NCBI GenBank assembly: GCA_022565595.1
Contig: JAIUML010000006.1
Coordinates: forward strand, 62,001-126,000
DNA: 64,000 nt
Reading direction: 5' to 3'
Origin: Saccharospirillum sp.
Lineage (GTDB): Bacteria > Pseudomonadota > Gammaproteobacteria > Pseudomonadales > Natronospirillaceae
Within the stretch, counting starts at the first letter, position 1; the number at the start of each line of letters is the position of its first letter. This document shows positions 53,521 through 62,845 of the stretch, in pieces. The notes beneath the pieces are model-generated. The model saw nothing but the letters and a program-made list of their open reading frames with translations, was not told the origin of the DNA and ran no database searches. A program made the translations under genes and the position numbers.

Positions 53521-54504
53521 TTAATCGACAAAATCCTCAGTATCAATCTCCACCAAAGTACCATCCGGGTAACGTGGGCCAGCCACGGTGTGGCGGTTGA
53601 TGGTGCGATCAAGCAGGTCGAGGGCGTCCTTGTTCAGAACGATGTCACGAGCGGCGAAGTTGTCGCGCAGGTGCTGGCGATTGGTGGTGCCGGGAATGGC
53701 GATCATGCCGGGGCGTTGGTGCAGAACCCAGGCGAGGGTTAACTGAGCCGGGGTGACGTTCAACTCGGCGGCCAGTGCTTTTACGGGCTCCAGCAAGCGC
53801 AGGTTCCTCGGGTAATTCTCGGACGAGAAACGGGGCATATTGCGGCGAATGTCTTTCTCGGGTAGCTGACTCAGGTCGGTCAGTTCACCGCTCAAATAAC
53901 CACGGGCCAGTGGGCTGAAGGCGACAAAACTCACGCCCAGTTCGTCACAGGCATCGAGTACGGCGATTTCGGCGTTACGGCTCCATAAGGAATACTCGGT
54001 CTGTACCGCTGTGATCGGGTGTTCAGCATGTGCCTTGCGCAGGGTATCGGCCGAGACTTCAGACAAACCGAGGTGGCGAATTTTACCGGCCTTGACCAGA
54101 TCGCCCAGGGCACCGATGCTTTCTTCAATGGGTACTTTTTTATCCCAGCGGTGCAGGTAATAGAGGTCGATTACCTCCGTGCCCAGGCGTTGCAGGGCAT
54201 CGTCGCAGGTCTGCTTGATGACTTCAGGCCGGCCATCTATGGTACGTTGACCACTTTCGTCGCGGAACATGCCACACTTGCTGGCCAGGTAAAATTCGTT
54301 ACGGCGCTTCATCACCGCCTTGTTCAACAGCGACTCATTGGCACCGAAACCGTATAGCGCGGCGGTATCCAGATGATCGTAGCCGAGGTCCAGGGCTTCA
54401 TTGAGCAGCGCAATGCTCTCTGCCTCCGAGGGGCGGGGGCCATAGGCGTGTGACAGGTTCATGCAACCCAAACCTATGCGATGGGTATCGGCAAGCGATT
54501 TCAT
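53521..54504 (-). CDS. Aldo/keto reductase
   Basis: A 327-residue NADPH-dependent TIM-barrel reductase. The catalytic tetrad is visible: Asp and Tyr in HLDTAALYG, Lys in ASKCG and His in YLHRWD. The C-terminal cofactor segment AIPGTTNRQHLRDNF is present. It is like YajO/IolS-type reductases; the substrate is unknown. GGAGA lies about 8 bases before the ATG. The 395-base gap upstream contains no gene, only palindrome copy 4. Confidence 0.88.
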   Translation of the reverse strand: MKSLADTHRIGLGCMNLSHAYGPRPSEAESIALLNEALDLGYDHLDTAALYGFGANESLLNKAVMKRRNEFYLASKCGMFRDESGQRTIDGRPEVIKQTCDDALQRLGTEVIDLYYLHRWDKKVPIEESIGALGDLVKAGKIRHLGLSEVSADTLRKAHAEHPITAVQTEYSLWSRNAEIAVLDACDELGVSFVAFSPLARGYLSGELTDLSQLPEKDIRRNMPRFSSENYPRNLRLLEPVKALAAELNVTPAQLTLAWVLHQRPGMIAIPGTTNRQHLRDNFAARDIVLNKDALDLLDRTINRHTVAGPRYPDGTLVEIDTEDFVD

Positions 54505-54669
54505 TCAGTGTCTCCGCAGATTGGCTTTCAAAGGGAATATTGTTCAGGATAGTCTTGTATCAACGTTGTAGACTAACACTGGTGCAGTTGCATGACGTGA
54601 ACGCAGTGTTGCGTCTGGTTAATTACTTTCAATTCAAGCTTCCGGGTTTGTTGGGTGGCCATGGTCCGC

Positions 54670-54856
54670 GTCGGCTACCGGTGATGCCTCTGCAGGGTCG
54701 GCGTGAACCCGTCCCTGGGGCCTAGACCGCAGGATATGAATCCCCTCCTTGGGATTCACCCTTCGGGCTCGCTACGCTCGTGCTAAAACGCTCCCGGCGT
54801 TTTAGTCCATGCTGCGGACGCCCCCGCAGAGGCTAAATTGGCATCCACCGCTCGCA
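54670..54856. repeat. Palindromic intergenic element, copy 4, enlarged by an insert
   Basis: The outer arms TGCCTCTGCAGGG (54684-54696) and CCCCCGCAGAGG can pair. The inner stem is CCGCAG/CTGCGG, but the loop that is about six bases in other copies is about 75 bases here. It contains its own small hairpins (GAATCCC/GGGATTC, AAAACGC/GCGTTTT) and the stretch CTTCGGGCTCGCTACGCTCG. The insert looks like a second repeat placed inside the first. Confidence 0.65.
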
Positions 54857-54899
54857 AATGAAGTGTCATCAGTAGATGTATTAATAGGGGGATCCATTT

Positions 54900-56141
54900 A
54901 TGTCGAAACACACCATTGTATTAGGCGCGGGCATGGTGGGTGTCAGTGTCGCCTGGCATCTGGCAAGGCGCGGGCGTAAGGTGTTGCTGATTGACCGGCG
55001 CGAACCGGGTCTGGAGACCTCCTTTGGTAACGCCGGTATCATTCAGCGTGAGGCCTTTGCGCCTTATCCCTTTCCGAGGGACTTCAAAACCATTCTTACT
55101 GTGTTGCCCAATCGCCGCATCGATATCCGTTATCGGCCTACCGGCATGGTCAAGGCAGTAGGCCCGTTGTTCCAGTACTGGTTGAATTCTTTCCCGGAGC
55201 GTTATCGCCGCATTGTGCCGGAGTACGCATCGATTATTTCGATGAGTACGGATGAGCACGACCCCATGATTCAGGCAGCGGGTGCCGAGGACCTGGTGCA
55301 AAAAGAGGGTTGGTTGCAACTCTTTCGGACCAGAGCAGGGATGGCAGAGGGACTTGAACATGGTGAGGAGTCGTCAAGCTATGGCGTGCAGTGGGATGCG
55401 CTGGATCGCCCTGCCCTGGAATCCATTCAACCGGGGCTCTCGACCGCCATCATCGGTGCTATCCACTGGCAAAACTCCTGGACGGTGGCATCGCCAGGTG
55501 AGCTGGTCAGTCGTTTCGCCAATCACGCCAAAACCCTGGGGGCTGAATTCCAGCAGGGCAAACTGCAATCCATGCAGCAGCAAGGTGAGGGTTGGCAGGT
55601 TAGTACGGATCAGGGCAATTTCGAGGCTGAAGAGGTTGTCGTCGCCCTCGGCCCCTGGTCCCAGGAACACCTGGCACCGCTTGGCTATAATTTCCCGCTT
55701 TTCGTTAAGCGCGGCTATCACATGCATTACCACCAGCCCGAACCACAGCGTTTGAAGTACTGGATCATGGATACCGAAACGGGCTTTTTGCTGGAGCCAA
55801 TGAAAGGCGGTATTCGCCTGACGACAGGTGCGGAACTCGCCAAACTGGATGCACCTCCTGCTTACAAGCAACTGGAGGCCGCAGAAAAGGCGGCGCGCGA
55901 ACTCTTTGCCATCGGCAAACGCGCCGACGAAACCCCCTGGAAGGGTGCACGCCCCTGTCTGCCAGACATGAAGCCCATCATCGGCCCTGCCCACAAACAC
56001 AAGGGTCTCTGGCTGGCCTTCGGGCACGGTCATCAGGGTTTCACCCTCGGCCCACCCACAGGGCGTCTACTGGCCGAACAAATGGACGGCGAACCCACCG
56101 CCATTGATGTTCGGCCGTTCAGGGCAGACCGGTTTGGTTAA
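54900..56141 (+). CDS. FAD-dependent oxidoreductase (DadA-like, DAO family)
   Basis: A 413-residue flavoprotein. The FAD-binding motif VLGAGMVGVSVAWHLARRG lies at about residues 7-25, followed by LIDRREPGLETSFGNAG, the D-amino-acid dehydrogenase/glycine oxidase pattern. The C-terminal GHGHQGFTLGPPTGRLLAE closes the cofactor site. The substrate is probably an amine or D-amino acid, not resolved. GGGGG lies about 8-12 bases before the ATG. It stands alone between palindromic elements. Confidence 0.88.
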   Translation: MSKHTIVLGAGMVGVSVAWHLARRGRKVLLIDRREPGLETSFGNAGIIQREAFAPYPFPRDFKTILTVLPNRRIDIRYRPTGMVKAVGPLFQYWLNSFPERYRRIVPEYASIISMSTDEHDPMIQAAGAEDLVQKEGWLQLFRTRAGMAEGLEHGEESSSYGVQWDALDRPALESIQPGLSTAIIGAIHWQNSWTVASPGELVSRFANHAKTLGAEFQQGKLQSMQQQGEGWQVSTDQGNFEAEEVVVALGPWSQEHLAPLGYNFPLFVKRGYHMHYHQPEPQRLKYWIMDTETGFLLEPMKGGIRLTTGAELAKLDAPPAYKQLEAAEKAARELFAIGKRADETPWKGARPCLPDMKPIIGPAHKHKGLWLAFGHGHQGFTLGPPTGRLLAEQMDGEPTAIDVRPFRADRFG

Positions 56142-56160
56142 TTTGGCGACAAAATCCGCA

Positions 56161-56267
56161 CCGGCTACGGGGGGTGCTCCTCAAGGGTCGGCGTGAACCC
56201 TTCCCTGGGGCCTGGGCTGCAGCATCCATGCTGCAGACCCCCCTTGATGAGCACCCCCCGCATCCGG
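56161..56267. repeat. Palindromic intergenic element, copy 5
   Basis: About 107 bases in the 312-base gene-free gap between the flavoprotein and ligJ. CGGGGGGTGCTCCTCAAGGG pairs with CCCTTGATGAGCACCCCCCG with one mismatch, within an outer CCGG/CCGG step. Inside, CTGCAGC/GCTGCAG forms a hairpin. Confidence 0.8.
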
Positions 56268-56453
56268 AGCTCGACTCTCGACTAAACCAACAATTGTCGA
56301 AATAGCCATTTTCGAGCATATCAGGGGCCTACCCGGTAGCAACCGCGGATTATGACGAGACATTCGCCAAGCCGGAAACAAAAAAGCTGCCCGAAGGCAG
56401 CAAAGAGATCTGGGCTACCGGGATCTCCGGTGCCCAGTCTGACGGTCAACGGG

Positions 56454-57464
56454 TCAGGCTTGCAGGCGGGGGAATACCGCTCTGGTGTTGCCTTCGAAAA
56501 TCATCTGTTTCTCTTCGGCACTGAGTTTGGTATTGCCATCGATGTAACGCTTGGTGTCATCGAAGTAGTGACCGGTTCTTGGGTCGATACCGCGCACCGC
56601 GCCAATCATCTCTGAGGCGAACAGAATGTTTTTGGTTGGGATCACATCCAGCAGCAGGTCTATGCCTTCCTGGTGGTAGACGCAGGTATCAAAGTAAATG
56701 TTGTTCAATACCCGTTCTTCCAGATCACCCAGCCCCTGATCTTGTGCAATACCGCGGAAACGACCCCAGTGATAAGGCACCGCACCGCCGCCATGTGGGA
56801 TGATGAATTTGAGATCCGGGAAGTCCTTGAACAGGTCGGACATCATCAGATGCACGAAAGCGGTGGTGTCCGCACTCAGGTAGTAAGAACTGGTGGTGTG
56901 AAAACACTCATGGCAGGAGCCGCTGACGTGAATCATCGCCGGGATGTTCAGCTCGATCATTTTCTCGTAGATGGGGTACCAGAACTTGTCGTGCAGGGGC
57001 TTGTCTTTCCAGTAGCCGCCTGAAGGGTCCGGGTTCAGGTTGCAGCCGATAAAGCCCATCTCGTTGACGGTGCGTTCGAGTTCGCGAACGACCGCCTGGG
57101 GGGTGACGTTCGGGCTTTGTGGCAACTGTGCGACGGGCGCAAAGTTCTGCGGGAACAGATCACAAACGCGACGAATCAGGTCGTTGCAATGTTCCGTCCA
57201 GGCAACGCTGGTGCTTTCGTTGCCGAGATGGTGGCCCATCCAACTCGCGCGGGGCGAAAAAATGGTCAGATCAGTGCCACGCTCCTGCTGCAGCTTGAGC
57301 TGGTTGTTCTGAATACTTTCCCGAATCTGGTCATCGGTGATGTTTAGAATACCCTTGCTGGTCTGAAAGCCAGGGTCCTGTTTCAGTTCAGACTTCTGTT
57401 TTTCCCGGTATTCACCGAGTTCGGCCGGTGCTGTGGTGTAGTGGCCGTGACAATCGATAATCAT
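56454..57464 (-). CDS. ligJ: 4-oxalomesaconate hydratase LigJ
   Basis: A 336-residue amidohydrolase-fold enzyme closely matching LigJ of Sphingobium. It hydrates 4-oxalomesaconate to 4-carboxy-4-hydroxy-2-oxoadipate in protocatechuate 4,5-cleavage. Features are the N-terminal IIDCHGHY, the segments NELGF-like NEMGFIGCNLNPDPSGGYW and AMIHVSGSCHE, IIPHGGGAVPYHWGRFRG, and GAVRGIDPRTGHYFDDTKRYI near the end. It lies downstream of ligB on the same strand, but a palindromic element sits in the 238-base gap between them. Confidence 0.92.
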   Translation of the reverse strand: MIIDCHGHYTTAPAELGEYREKQKSELKQDPGFQTSKGILNITDDQIRESIQNNQLKLQQERGTDLTIFSPRASWMGHHLGNESTSVAWTEHCNDLIRRVCDLFPQNFAPVAQLPQSPNVTPQAVVRELERTVNEMGFIGCNLNPDPSGGYWKDKPLHDKFWYPIYEKMIELNIPAMIHVSGSCHECFHTTSSYYLSADTTAFVHLMMSDLFKDFPDLKFIIPHGGGAVPYHWGRFRGIAQDQGLGDLEERVLNNIYFDTCVYHQEGIDLLLDVIPTKNILFASEMIGAVRGIDPRTGHYFDDTKRYIDGNTKLSAEEKQMIFEGNTRAVFPRLQA

Positions 57465-57517
57465 GTTGAACCGCCCTCGTTGTTATTACTTATGTTGCCG
57501 AGCTTTTTGAAGGCTAG

Positions 57518-57629
57518 CACCGGATGCCGGGTAACCCTATCCGGGGATGTCGGCAGCCTGGATGGCTGCCGCCAAGCCCCCATGGAGGGGTTTACGGCGA
57601 CCCCGGATAGGGTTACCCGGTAGCCGGTG
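57518..57629. repeat. Palindromic intergenic element, copy 6, inside the lig operon
   Basis: About 112 bases between ligJ and ligB. CCGGGTAACCCTATCCGGGG (57527-57546) pairs exactly with CCCCGGATAGGGTTACCCGG (57601-57620), plus an outer CACCGG/CCGGTG step. Inside are GGCAGCC/GGCTGCC and CCCCATGGAGGGG hairpins, giving a branched structure. Both neighbours are read leftward, so a joint ligABJ transcript would contain it. Confidence 0.88.
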
Positions 57630-57702
57630 CGGGTGAAGCCTGTGTAGAAAGCGTCGAATCCCGAGTTGTTAACTCGGCCAGTCGTACCGGCCAAGTCCTG
57701 GA

Positions 57703-58933
<1,231 letters not shown>

Positions 58934-59021
58934 GGCGCAGTCTCTTTTCGGTTGTTGAGCACTCTTGCGGTCGAGTGCTCAGTGAATATTGGCAGCTCTG
59001 GGGCAAATCGCTGCCCTACTA

Positions 59022-59063
59022 CCCAAATAGTGACATCGAGAGTATTAAAGTGCACAATTTGGG
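59022..59063. promoter_or_regulatory. Candidate LysR operator between ligA and its regulator
   Basis: CCCAAAT at 59022-59028 and ATTTGGG at 59057-59063 are exact reverse complements in the divergent gap between ligA and the LysR-type gene. The centres lie about 35 bases apart. LysR-type proteins commonly bind spaced dyads in such gaps. The match is by position and symmetry only. Confidence 0.35.
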
Positions 59064-59092
59064 ACAACCCTTATTGCTAGGACGTTTCGTAC

Positions 59093-60001
59093 ATGAAGTG
59101 GAACATGGCAGATCTGCCGGTCTTTGTATCGGTGGTCGAGAAAGGTGGCATCTCCGCTGCGGCGCGCTCTTTGCGCATGCCGAAATCGAGCGTTAGTCGG
59201 TTTATTCAGCGGCTGGAAGAAGATCTCAAGGTGCGTTTGCTGGAGCGCAATTCGCGCCAGATGCGAATGACCAGTGAAGGTGAGATCTTTTACAAACATT
59301 GCCAACTCATCATGGAGCAGATTGAAGCGGCCGATGCGCACATGAATGGCCTGACGCATACACCCAGTGGCGAGTTGAACATTTCGCTGCCGATGGCCTT
59401 CAGTCGGCATGTGTTAGCCGGACATCTGCATCGTTTTCACCAGCAATATCCCGACATCCAGTTGAACATTCAGGTATCGCCGGCGGCAGTGGATCTGATC
59501 GGTGAGCATATTGATCTGGCCGTGCAGGTGGGTGAATTACCGGACTCCGAACTCATCGCTGTGCCCCTGTTCGAGACACCCTTGGTCTGGGTAGCCAGCC
59601 CGAGCCGATTTGAGCGGGGTTACCGCTTCAACAGTCTTGAGGAGCTGTTGGCATCGGTGCACATCTGTGAGCGGCGCTACAACAGCACCCCTCTGGTGGT
59701 GCGTTACAAAGACGAGAAAGAACGCATCGAGCTCGATGCCAGTATCGAAACCATAGACCCGATCATGGTGCGCGACACTGTGGTTGCTGGCTGCGGTGTC
59801 GCGCTGTTGCCCTATCTCTATTGTCGGGAAATGATCGATCAGGGCAAGCTGGTGACGGTGGCGCCTGATGTCGTGCTCGATCAGGTCGCAAAAGCCTCTG
59901 CTGTTTACACCAGCCGACGCATGTTGAGTGCCAAGACGCGCTTGTTCATCGAGTTCCTGCGCGAACTGACCGATGACCTGCAGCGCGAAGCAGGGCCCTG
60001 A
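59093..60001 (+). CDS. LysR-family transcriptional regulator
   Basis: A 302-residue LysR-type regulator. The N-terminal winged helix covers about residues 4-65 (FVSVVEKGGISAAARSLRMPKSSVSRFIQRLEEDL), followed by the effector-binding domain (GELNISLPMAFSRHVLAG, IDLAVQVGELPDSELIAVPL). It is divergent from ligAB, so it probably controls the protocatechuate cluster, likely with a pathway metabolite as inducer. An alternative start at ATG 59105 would remove four residues. Confidence 0.88.
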   Translation: MKWNMADLPVFVSVVEKGGISAAARSLRMPKSSVSRFIQRLEEDLKVRLLERNSRQMRMTSEGEIFYKHCQLIMEQIEAADAHMNGLTHTPSGELNISLPMAFSRHVLAGHLHRFHQQYPDIQLNIQVSPAAVDLIGEHIDLAVQVGELPDSELIAVPLFETPLVWVASPSRFERGYRFNSLEELLASVHICERRYNSTPLVVRYKDEKERIELDASIETIDPIMVRDTVVAGCGVALLPYLYCREMIDQGKLVTVAPDVVLDQVAKASAVYTSRRMLSAKTRLFIEFLRELTDDLQREAGP

Positions 60002-60054
60002 GCCGGAACGCATCATTCGTCCGCTTTTTGAACACTGCCAGACAGGAGCAAGTT

Positions 60055-60768
60055 ATGGTGAACAAACCCGTATTGATGTTACTGCCCGGGCTGATGTGTG
60101 ACCGCAGAGTCTGGGTCGACCAGATCAACGCGCTGTCTCATGCCTGGGAATGTCGAGTGCCGAACTATGAAAACGAGTCGGACCTGGCTGCCATGGCTGA
60201 AACAGTACTGAACGAAGCCCCCGAGCAGTTCGCTATGGCAGGTCACTCCATGGGCGGTCGGGTTGCACTGGAAGTCATGCGCCGGGCACAGGAACGCGTG
60301 ATGAGGCTGGCCTTGCTGGATACAGGCCACACGGCGCTGGCATCCGGCGAGGCCGGCGAGAAAGAGGTAGCCGGGCGGCTACGGTTGGTGAAAATGGCCT
60401 ACGAAGCCGGCATGCGCATCATGGGAAGCGACTGGTTGCAAGGCATGGTGCACCCGGCTCGTTTGCACGATAAAGCCTTCTGTGACCGCATTCTGGACAT
60501 GATTGAAAGCAAAACCCCGGAAATGTTCGAAGGGCAAATCAAGGCGTTGATTCATCGACCGGATGCGACCGAGGTGTTGAAGTCGATCGAGTGCCCGACC
60601 ACCTTTATTTGCGGTAGGGACGATGCCTGGAGTACGCCTGAGAAGCATTATGAAATGGCCGCTTTGGTCAAGTACAGCAATGTCGTGACCATTGAGCATT
60701 GTGGGCACATGAGTACGATGGAGCGGCCTGAGGCGATGAATGAGGCATTGATGGGGTGGTTGGGGTAA
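60055..60768 (+). CDS. Alpha/beta hydrolase
   Basis: A 237-residue alpha/beta hydrolase. The nucleophile elbow is GHSMGG (about residue 63), the catalytic His is in IEHCGHMSTMERPEAM, and an oxyanion loop is suggested by LLPGLMCDRRVW. The ATG at 60055 is preferred because AGGAG lies at 60044-60048; an upstream TTG at 60028 lacks such a site. It follows the LysR gene by 53 bases on the same strand. A lactonase or esterase role in the aromatic pathway is possible but not shown. Confidence 0.83.
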   Translation: MVNKPVLMLLPGLMCDRRVWVDQINALSHAWECRVPNYENESDLAAMAETVLNEAPEQFAMAGHSMGGRVALEVMRRAQERVMRLALLDTGHTALASGEAGEKEVAGRLRLVKMAYEAGMRIMGSDWLQGMVHPARLHDKAFCDRILDMIESKTPEMFEGQIKALIHRPDATEVLKSIECPTTFICGRDDAWSTPEKHYEMAALVKYSNVVTIEHCGHMSTMERPEAMNEALMGWLG

Positions 60769-60928
60769 AGTGGTCCGGTCGCAAAGTTCGGGCACTGTTC
60801 ACTTTGCCAGTAAGCCCAGAGCTTCGTTGTCAAACCTTGAAATAGCCGGGCTATTCCTGCGGCTTTCCGCCTCGCTCTGAACTGACTGGCGACGTTCCTT
60901 AGTGACCGAACTTCACGACCGGACCACT
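60769..60928. mobile_element. 160-bp MITE-like element with 28-bp terminal inverted repeats
   Basis: The ends 60769-60796 and 60901-60928 are inverted copies matching at 25 of 28 positions, both beginning AGTGGTCCGGTCG when read inwards. The interior has no gene and holds an AATAGCC/GGCTATT hairpin at 60841-60855. It begins directly after the stop codon of the hydrolase. No target duplication is clear. It resembles a non-autonomous transposable element, but no transposase is nearby. Confidence 0.6.
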
Positions 60929-60960
60929 AATGGTATTTGCGGTGAGAGTGGGAATAAACC

Positions 60961-61911
60961 TCACTCAGCCTCAACCAACTGCTCCAACGTATGCAAACTC
61001 TCCATCGCCTCCAACGCCTGCGCCACACTGGCGTTCGGCTCACGGCCTTCCTGAATCGCGGAGAAGAACTCCCGGTCCTGCAGTTCGATACCGTTGTTGG
61101 AAACCGCCACACCGGTCAGATCAACCGGGTTTTCATTACCGTCGACCAGGTCGTCATAACGAGCAATGTAGGTACCGTTGTCGCAGATGTAGCGGAAGAA
61201 GGTACCGAAGGGGCCTTCGTTGTTGAACGAGAGTGACAGGGTGCAGATCGCGCCCGAGGGCACTTTCAAACCAATGCTCATGTCCATGGCAATGCCCAGT
61301 TCGGGGTGTTTTGGCCCTTGCAGTGCCTGCAACTTGCTTGCGCGTTCGCCGGTCTGGTATTGGAACAGGTCGACCGTGTGGCAGGCATGGTGCCACAGCA
61401 GGTGGTCGGTCCAACTGCGCGGCTCGCCCTTGGCGTTGGTGTTGCTGCGACGGAAGAAGTAGGTTTGAACATCCATTTGCTGGATTTTCAGTTCACCCTT
61501 CACGATCTTGTTGTGAATCCACTGGTGGCTGGGGTTGAAGCGGCGGGTATGCCCGGCCATGGCCACCAGGCCAGTTTCCTGCTGCACCTTGACCAATTCG
61601 CGTGAGTCTTCGATGTTGTCGGCCATGGGGATCTCAACCATGACATGCTTGCCTGCTTTCATGCAGGCAATGGATTGGCTGGCATGCATTTGCGTTGGGG
61701 TAGCCAGAATGACCGCATCCAGTTCGGGCTGCTTGAGCGCTTCGTCAAGGTCAGTGAACGAATGCGGCACACCCCGTTCCTTGGCGAACGCGGCCATTTT
61801 CTCGGCGTCACGCCCGACCACAGAGTGGACTTCGATGCCTTCAATGTTACTGATGGCATCCATATGCTTCATACCAAAGGCGCCTGCGGCACCGGCGACA
61901 CATACTTTCAT
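60961..61911 (-). CDS. ligC: 4-carboxy-2-hydroxymuconate-6-semialdehyde dehydrogenase LigC
   Basis: A 316-residue Gfo/Idh/MocA-type dehydrogenase. It oxidises the LigAB product to 2-pyrone-4,6-dicarboxylate. The N-terminal nucleotide motif is GAAGAFGMKHMDA, and VEIPMADNI takes the place of the EKP motif of general family members, as in LigC. AMAGHTRRFNPSHQWIH and WTDHLLWHHACHTVDLFQYQTG are also LigC-like. AAGGAGG lies 7 bases before the ATG. It is third in the ligI-DUF1932-ligC operon. Confidence 0.9.
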   Translation of the reverse strand: MKVCVAGAAGAFGMKHMDAISNIEGIEVHSVVGRDAEKMAAFAKERGVPHSFTDLDEALKQPELDAVILATPTQMHASQSIACMKAGKHVMVEIPMADNIEDSRELVKVQQETGLVAMAGHTRRFNPSHQWIHNKIVKGELKIQQMDVQTYFFRRSNTNAKGEPRSWTDHLLWHHACHTVDLFQYQTGERASKLQALQGPKHPELGIAMDMSIGLKVPSGAICTLSLSFNNEGPFGTFFRYICDNGTYIARYDDLVDGNENPVDLTGVAVSNNGIELQDREFFSAIQEGREPNASVAQALEAMESLHTLEQLVEAE

Positions 61912-61913
61912 GC

Positions 61914-62822
61914 TTAAGCCTCCTTCATGGGGTTAAGTTTGAGTGATTCAATCAACCGATCGGTCGATGCCTGGTAATCGTTTTCGTCAACGGTCACACC
62001 CAGGCTGCCCAGGCGCTGCTGCCAGGTAACCGTTCGTGCGGACAGAGGATCCGCTATACCGAGGTGCTTCAGGAAATGGCACACCTCTTCCATTTCTGCA
62101 GCACGGCGAATACCGTGCTGTGTCATGCGCTCCAGGTTGTAACCACCCTTGCGCACCCCGTCAAAACCGGGGTTCGATGCTTCCAGTGAGGCCAACACAG
62201 CCTCATCAACGCCCGCCAGCCGACCAGCAATAAGGCATTCAGCGAACAACGCCTCCATACCCTTGACCATGATGCTACGCACCATCTTGATTGAAGAAGC
62301 CCGACCAACAGGGCCAGGCTCGATCGTCGCATTCATGTTGAGCCGATCAAGCGCAACTTTGGCGGGCTCAGTATAGTCGCCACTGAGTAACAGTGGCGTC
62401 CGATTCTTCTTCGGGTTGACCGGTGACATGACCGCAACATCGACATAGCAACCCTGGCCACTGGCCATGGTTCTGGCGGATGCCTGCTTGGTTTGTGGCG
62501 CACAGGAATTGCAGTCGAGAAACAAGGCACCGGATTTCAGCACGGAAGCAGCCTGATTGGCCACGACACTGGCCTGATCCGCCGTCACGACAGAGAACAC
62601 CAGGTCGGCCTCAACCAGGGCGTCTGCAAGGGATGCACAGCCGCTGACAGCAAGGCGATCATAGCGCTCCAGCATGGCCTGTCGAACGTCCGGATCATCG
62701 CTGTCAGTCTTGATGTCGTAGGCAGATGCCGCCAACACCTCGGCTTGATCCAGACCTGTCCAGAACGCTTCAGCCGCTTCACCAAAACCAATAAAGGCGA
62801 TCTTCAGTGCTTGTTCTGTCAT
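61914..62822 (-). CDS. Beta-hydroxyacid dehydrogenase-like protein with DUF1932 domain
   Basis: About 302 residues. An N-terminal Rossmann fold (KIAFIGFGEAAEAFWTGL) is followed by a C-terminal DUF1932-type helical domain with the family Lys in SSIKMVRSIMVKGMEAL. Proteins of this type resemble 6-phosphogluconate or 3-hydroxyisobutyrate dehydrogenases. It lies between ligI and ligC, 2 bases from ligC, so a step in protocatechuate metabolism is likely, but none of the known lig steps needs it. The ATG at 62822 is preferred; a TTG at 62858 would overlap ligI. Confidence 0.82.
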   Translation of the reverse strand: MTEQALKIAFIGFGEAAEAFWTGLDQAEVLAASAYDIKTDSDDPDVRQAMLERYDRLAVSGCASLADALVEADLVFSVVTADQASVVANQAASVLKSGALFLDCNSCAPQTKQASARTMASGQGCYVDVAVMSPVNPKKNRTPLLLSGDYTEPAKVALDRLNMNATIEPGPVGRASSIKMVRSIMVKGMEALFAECLIAGRLAGVDEAVLASLEASNPGFDGVRKGGYNLERMTQHGIRRAAEMEEVCHFLKHLGIADPLSARTVTWQQRLGSLGVTVDENDYQASTDRLIESLKLNPMKEA

Positions 62823-62845
62823 GTCACTACAACTCTTGTTGTTGG

